Assembly: GCA_964571855.1 (NCBI GenBank)
Contig: CAZNDO010000003.1
Coordinates: 1 to 64,000 of the forward strand
Source of the DNA: CAYYFX01 sp964571855
GTDB lineage: Bacteria; ARS69
Direction of reading: 5' to 3'
DNA: 64,000 nt
A program made the translations under genes and the position numbers. Positions 60,268 through 64,000 of this stretch are shown piece after piece. The notes under the pieces were generated by a model that saw nothing but the letters and a program-made list of their open reading frames with translations, searched no databases and had not been told where the DNA came from. Numbering within the stretch: the stretch's first letter is position 1; each line of letters begins with the position of its first letter.

Positions 60268-60918
60268 ATGAAGCTCCTGACCACCCTGGCCGCCGCCGCG
60301 CTCGCCATGGCGACCGTCGCCCCGGCCGAGACCCTGTGGGACCAGTCCAACTACGACCCGTTCGGCGCCGGGTTCTTCAACTCGGTTTCCGGCTCCCCGC
60401 CGCTCGGCATCACGAACTACGCCGTGAGCGACATCACCGTCGACGGCAGCGGCTGGCACGTGGAGTCCATCTCCACGTTCTACGGCCTCATCGACCCGAA
60501 CTGGGGCATCGCGATCTCCGAGGGCTACCTCCTCGTCTTCCCGAAGACCGGTCCCCTGCCGGTGGACGGCACGGACGATCCGCTCGCGGCCGCGCTCGTG
60601 CCCATGACCGGCACGGACATCGGCGGCGTGTGGCAGGTCACGGCCGCCGGTCTCTCCCTGGACCTCGCTCCCGGCGACTACTGGATCGGCATCACGCCGG
60701 TCGCGCCGGGCGGTTTCTTCGGTCCGGAGATCCACATGAGCTCGGCCACGTTCCTCGGCGCGGAGACCGCCTCCTGGGATCCGTACGCCTTCCCCGGCCC
60801 GCCGGCCTGGTTCCTGTTCAACCCCGGCGTGGATGCGGCCATCCGCGTCGACGGCACGCGCCCCACCGCCGTGGAGCCCACGACCTGGGGCGGTGTGAAG
60901 GCGGCCTGGCGGAACTGA
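60268..60918 (+). CDS. Secreted protein with WG C-terminal motif
   Basis: A 216-residue exported protein. It has a signal peptide (1-20, APA end), then a single beta-rich domain (VSDITVDGSGWHVESISTFY, GVWQVTAAGLSLDLAPGDYWIGITP) reminiscent of jelly-roll or PEP-CTERM-type extracellular proteins. The tail is VEPTTWGGVKAAWRN (Trp207), nearly identical to that of the protein at 11604-12356 although the bodies differ. GGAGGG lies 5 bases before the ATG. Function unknown. Confidence 0.72.
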   Translation: MKLLTTLAAAALAMATVAPAETLWDQSNYDPFGAGFFNSVSGSPPLGITNYAVSDITVDGSGWHVESISTFYGLIDPNWGIAISEGYLLVFPKTGPLPVDGTDDPLAAALVPMTGTDIGGVWQVTAAGLSLDLAPGDYWIGITPVAPGGFFGPEIHMSSATFLGAETASWDPYAFPGPPAWFLFNPGVDAAIRVDGTRPTAVEPTTWGGVKAAWRN

Positions 60919-60932
60919 CGCCCCGCGCGCGC

Positions 60933-60957
60933 CGCTCCCGGGAGACGCCCGGGAGCG
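60933..60957 (+). terminator. Hairpin after the secreted-protein gene
   Basis: CGCTCCCGGG (60933-60942), loop agacg, CCCGGGAGCG (60948-60957): a perfect 10-bp stem 15 bases after the stop. It lies before the next co-directional gene and may limit read-through. Confidence 0.55.
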
Positions 60958-61000
60958 CGCGCCGCGGCGCTTCCCGAGCAAAGCGAAGGAGCCCCAGACC

Positions 61001-62407
61001 ATGCGCAGGATGATCCCCGCCGTCGCGGCGGCCGCCGCTCTCGTCGCATCCGCCGGCGTCGCGCACGCCGCGGCCACGCTCGAGTTCCTCGACGACGTGC
61101 TCGGGGCCTCGATCTCCGCCGACGGCACGGTCATCGTCGGCAACACGTCCGGCCAGTACGAGACCTTCCGGTGGACGGAGGCCACGGGCGTGGTCCCGCT
61201 CGGCCGCGCCACCGTGCCCGTGCTCGGGACCGGCGCGGGCGCGCCGGACGTGTCGGACGACGGCACGCGCATCTCCGCCACCATCCTCGGCGCGGACAGC
61301 ACCTACGGCACGCAGGGAGTCTGGACGCTCGGCTCCGGCTGGGAGGAGCTGGCGCCGCTCCCGTCCGATGCCGGCATCCTGGACCAGTACTACGGCTCGG
61401 CGTGGTGCATCTCCGGCGACGGGAGCACGGTGGGCGGGCTCTACTGGCGCCCGGGCCAGCCCGGCGGCGTCGCGCACGCCACATCCTGGTCCGACGGCGG
61501 CGCCGTGACGGACCTCGGCAGCAACGGCTACGACAGCCGCGCGAACGCCTGCGACGCCGACGGCAACGTCGTCGTCGGCTGGGCGTCCGTCGCCGACGGC
61601 ACGTGGCAGCCGACGGCCTGGGTGGACGGCGTGCTCACCACGCTCGAGGCCACCGAGGGCTTCTGCGAGGCGCACTCCGTCACGCCGGACGGCGACACGA
61701 TCCTCGGCAGCACCTACGACCCCGCAACCTCCAAGTTCGCCGCCGCGGCCTGGGATCGCGACGGCGCGTCGTGGACCAAACGCGTCCTGGGCGCCCTCCC
61801 CGGCACCGCGGCGAACACGGGCTACGTGGCCCCGAACGACTGCACTCCGGACGGCCGCCTCGTCGTCGGCTTCAACCAGTTCTTCTGGGGGAACTCCACC
61901 GGGTTCGTGTGGACCGAGGAACTCGGGATGGTGGACATCGTCCCGTTCGCCGCGTCGCGCGGCGCGCCGTTCCCGGCCGGCTTCGACGTCCTGGGACTCA
62001 ACGCCGTGTCCGACGACGGGTCCGTGATGGTCGGCACCGGACAGAACACGTTCCCGCCCTTCTCCCAGCGCACCTTCATCCTGCGCCTCGACCACGGCGT
62101 GTCCGCCCCGGATATCGCCGCGGCCGGCGCCGGCGACGTGTCGCTCCGCGCCTGGCCGAACCCCACCCGCGGCGGCGCCACGATCGACCTCGGCCTGCCC
62201 CGCGCCGTGGGCGGCGCGATCGGCGTGTACGACGTGGCGGGCCGGCTCGTCCGACCACTCGCGAACGGCACGCTCGCGCCCGGCGACGGCCCGCTCGCGT
62301 GGGACGGCCGCGACGCCGCGGGTGCCAAGGTCGGTGCGGGCGTCTATTATCTCCGGCTCGATACGGGCGACGCGCACGGCGTCGAGAAGCTGGTGGTCGT
62401 CCGTTGA
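61001..62407 (+). CDS. Secreted HAF-repeat-like protein with FlgD/T9SS-like C-terminus
   Basis: A 468-residue exported protein. It has a signal peptide (about 1-24) and beta-propeller-like repeats of the HAF type: ASISADGTVIVGNTSG...FRWTEATG, AWCISGDGSTVGGLYW, NACDADGNVVVGWAS, HSVTPDGDTILGST. It ends with a FlgD-Ig/T9SS class A-like domain: LRAWPNPTRGGATIDLG, IGVYDVAGRLVRPL, GVYYLRLDTG and KLVVVR. This is the same kind of tail as the two large metalloproteases in this window. AAGGAG lies before the ATG. Function unknown; surface display likely. Confidence 0.82.
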   Translation: MRRMIPAVAAAAALVASAGVAHAAATLEFLDDVLGASISADGTVIVGNTSGQYETFRWTEATGVVPLGRATVPVLGTGAGAPDVSDDGTRISATILGADSTYGTQGVWTLGSGWEELAPLPSDAGILDQYYGSAWCISGDGSTVGGLYWRPGQPGGVAHATSWSDGGAVTDLGSNGYDSRANACDADGNVVVGWASVADGTWQPTAWVDGVLTTLEATEGFCEAHSVTPDGDTILGSTYDPATSKFAAAAWDRDGASWTKRVLGALPGTAANTGYVAPNDCTPDGRLVVGFNQFFWGNSTGFVWTEELGMVDIVPFAASRGAPFPAGFDVLGLNAVSDDGSVMVGTGQNTFPPFSQRTFILRLDHGVSAPDIAAAGAGDVSLRAWPNPTRGGATIDLGLPRAVGGAIGVYDVAGRLVRPLANGTLAPGDGPLAWDGRDAAGAKVGAGVYYLRLDTGDAHGVEKLVVVR

Positions 62408-62415
62408 ACCGCTGG

Positions 62416-62422
62416 GGAGGGG
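62416..62422 (+). promoter_or_regulatory. Ribosome-binding site choosing a TTG start
   Basis: GGAGGGG lies 8 bases before the TTG at 62431. The alternative TTG at 62404 overlaps the preceding stop but has no ribosome site in position, so 62431 is preferred. Confidence 0.55.
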
Positions 62423-62430
62423 ACGCCACG

Positions 62431-63663
62431 TTGGATTCCGGACCGTCGCCGGCCACTTCGCTCCTGGAGCGCATCCGGACCACGGGAACGGCGCTTCGCG
62501 ATCCGCTAGCGCGGCTCCTCGAGGAGTTGGGCGGCATCCCGCCCCGGCCCGCGCGGGTGATCCGGACCACCGGGCTGGACAAGAGCCTTGCCAGCCGGCT
62601 GGTTCGCGCGATGCGCGCGGATTCCGATGTGGAGTTCATGCATCGCGTCCCCTCCCCCACCGGGCTGCGCATCTTCGCGGAGAGCGCCCGCGGCATCGCG
62701 GACGGATCCGCGGTGGACGCTCTGGAGGCGGCGATCCAGGGCTACCAGCAGCTCCTCGACGCCACGCCCGGCGGCCGCGACGCCATCGAGTCTCTCGTGT
62801 CGGAGTCCTCGCCGGACGTGCGCGAGAAGCGGGAGCACGTGGCGAAGCAGGCGTCGTTCAAGTCGATGTCGTTCCTGCTCGGGCACTACTGCGAGATGCT
62901 CACCACGTCGCTGTTCCTCGTCCCTTCGCGCAACGGCCGGACCGTGGATGCCGTGGAGGTGCAGCAGCGGAGCGGGCTGCGCCGCCTGCGGCCGAGCACG
63001 CCGCTGGCGCTGCTGTCCCTCCTCACGCCGCCCGAGGGGGAGCCCCCGGACGACGCCACGTGGATCGAGACGATCGACGGGCGCGTGGGCAGGTTCGCCG
63101 CGCCGGACTTCCTGCTGCCGGGGTTCAGCAGCGCGCCGCTGCCGGAGCTGGGGCTGCTCGTGCACGGGCCGATGACCACGTTCCTGCTGGCCGGCGATCC
63201 CGATGTGCGCATGCCCACGCGGCTGACGTCCGCGTTCCGGATCCGCAACGGCTGGGCGAAGGAGCCGGCGGGCCGCCTGCAGCCGCTGCGCGGCTACGTG
63301 CTGCACATGCCGTGCCGCACCGTCGTGCGCAACGTGTTCGTGGCCGAGGACGTCTTCCCGGGCGGGCTGCCGCGCGTGGCATTCCGCATCCCCACGCCCG
63401 GCGGCTTCCAGAACCCGGAGCTGGAGGACGACCGCCGCCACCCTGGCACGATCGATCTCGTGGCGCCGATCGAGCAGCTTCCCGCGGGGCGCCGCGCGTA
63501 CGAGGTGCCGGGGGTACCCGATGCGCGCGCCGCGATCGAGGAGGCGCTGGAGCGATCCGGTCTCGGAAGCACGCGGTTCCGCGGATGGCGCTGCACGATG
63601 GCCTACCCCGTCCCGCTCATCGAGATGTTCTGGTGGCTGGCGATGCCGGAGAACGGGCGCTAG
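62431..63663 (+). CDS. Unknown protein with N-terminal HTH-like segment
   Basis: A 410-residue cytosolic protein, no family recognised. Residues about 20-60 (LARLLEELGGIPPRPARVIRTTGLDKSLASRLVRAM) fit a helix-turn-helix or winged-helix. The following 340 residues are mixed alpha/beta with no obvious motif: KQASFKSMSFLLGHYCEMLTTSLFLVP, a Pro-rich central part, and FRGWRCTMAYPVPLIEMFWWLAMPE at the end. It starts 23 bases after the HAF-repeat gene and may be co-transcribed. A transcription regulator with an unknown sensor domain is possible but not shown. Confidence 0.6.
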   Translation: MDSGPSPATSLLERIRTTGTALRDPLARLLEELGGIPPRPARVIRTTGLDKSLASRLVRAMRADSDVEFMHRVPSPTGLRIFAESARGIADGSAVDALEAAIQGYQQLLDATPGGRDAIESLVSESSPDVREKREHVAKQASFKSMSFLLGHYCEMLTTSLFLVPSRNGRTVDAVEVQQRSGLRRLRPSTPLALLSLLTPPEGEPPDDATWIETIDGRVGRFAAPDFLLPGFSSAPLPELGLLVHGPMTTFLLAGDPDVRMPTRLTSAFRIRNGWAKEPAGRLQPLRGYVLHMPCRTVVRNVFVAEDVFPGGLPRVAFRIPTPGGFQNPELEDDRRHPGTIDLVAPIEQLPAGRRAYEVPGVPDARAAIEEALERSGLGSTRFRGWRCTMAYPVPLIEMFWWLAMPENGR

Positions 63664-63675
63664 CGGGGCGCGCCG

Positions 63676-64000
63676 CTACCAGAGCCAGGGCGATGCCGGG
63701 ATCGCCGCTGCGGATGCCTCGACCGGCGGCGGCGCAGGCTCCGGTCCGGCCGCGCGATCCCAGTCGCGCGCGCGGCGATCGATCGCCTCCCGCCGCGCCC
63801 GCGCGGATGAGTCCATCCCCAGCCGCTCCGCCAGCCGCGCGCCGTCCGCCGCGTACTCCGCGGACGCCGGATCCAGCGCGGACGCGGCGTCGCACAGCGC
63901 GAGCGGGATGAGGCGGTAGCCTTCCGCCTGGAGCGCCGAGGCGGTCGTGTGCAGCTGGCGCGCCAGTGCCTCGGGGCGGAACGTCACCGCGAAGAGCAGG
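63676..64000 (-). CDS. Hypothetical protein, truncated by the window edge
   Basis: The C-terminal 107 or so residues of a leftward gene. The frame is open through position 64000 (it reads LLFAVTFRPEALARQL at the visible end), so the start lies outside. The visible part is helical and Ala/Arg-rich, with DPASAEYAADGARLAERLGMD, resembling a TPR-like helix pair, and a Pro-rich tail ending SPWLW. No family recognised. The stop is 12 bases from that of the convergent unknown gene. Confidence 0.5.
   Translation of the reverse strand, partial: LLFAVTFRPEALARQLHTTASALQAEGYRLIPLALCDAASALDPASAEYAADGARLAERLGMDSSARARREAIDRRARDWDRAAGPEPAPPPVEASAAAIPASPWLW

Noticed and set aside
14414..62407. Exosortase, T9SS or other sorting machinery for the tagged proteins
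   Set aside because: No exosortase, rhombosortase, PorU-like or Por/Gld gene is in the window. The subtilisin at 45235-46521 is a protease but nothing links it to the tag.

Overview
The window is very GC-rich, densely coded DNA from a Gram-negative (diderm) bacterium. It encodes a TolC-type outer-membrane factor, several beta-barrel proteins ending in Phe, and many Sec signal peptides and lipoboxes. Three large secreted proteins end in a FlgD-Ig / type IX-sorting-like beta domain. That combination is common in the FCB superphylum, and I would guess a Candidatus Eisenbacteria- or Krumholzibacteriota-like lineage. This is an inference from style: no rRNA or tRNA gene is present. Several starts are GTG or TTG, and operons often use 4-base ATGA/GTGA overlaps.

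Layout. 0-0.3 kb: an intergenic 89-bp inverted repeat. 0.3-8.6 kb: an outer-membrane barrel gene, then a TetR-controlled tripartite efflux operon (regulator, TolC-like factor, lipoprotein adaptor, two half-ATPases, two permeases) of the YbhGFSR type. 8.6-11.5 kb: a DUF2231 membrane protein, a prokaryotic glutamate-receptor-like potassium channel and a membrane Ser/Thr kinase. 11.6-21.1 kb: secreted proteins, including the four-gene operon 21120->14414 (metalloprotease, beta-helix protein, DNRLRE-like protein, small protein). 21.2-27 kb: metal handling (CopA copper ATPase, DUF2946 protein, outer-membrane barrel, TroA/ZnuA-like binding protein and permease with no ATPase gene). 27-36 kb: two GT-C-like membrane proteins, M19 dipeptidase, the arsenosugar-type radical SAM/peroxidase-like pair, a fluoride channel, an M28 peptidase and a glycosyltransferase-like protein. 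36-43 kb: an M4/M36-like protease, a HAD phosphatase, an exported nickel superoxide dismutase, a caspase-fold protein lacking its catalytic His, an SRPBCC protein and a GYWKNHP-domain protein. 43.5-45.2 kb: a degenerate methyltransferase/kinase-like pair. 45.2-50.9 kb: ECF sigma factor, zinc anti-sigma factor, TPR-CHAT protease and a subtilisin lipoprotein. 51-64 kb: a DUF5916 protein, a TolB-like lipoprotein, Lhr helicase, a DUF4143 ATPase, an OB-fold lipoprotein, two more secreted proteins, an unknown protein and a truncated gene at the edge.

The most interesting signals are two. First, six otherwise unrelated exported proteins end in the same short motif, V-[EDR]-[PA]-x-[ST]-W-[GA]-x-[VLT]-K-[AS]-x-[WFY]-[RE]. 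It looks like a modular C-terminal sorting or anchoring tag that I do not recognise as described. Second, the ECF sigma / zinc anti-sigma / TPR-CHAT protease gene set has the anti-sigma and protease genes translationally coupled, with a subtilisin gene next to it. This suggests protease-released transcription analogous in logic to the CHAT/sigma branch of type III-E CRISPR. Four genes also appear to be transcribed as leaderless mRNAs, from promoters placed 35-36 bases upstream of the start codon.
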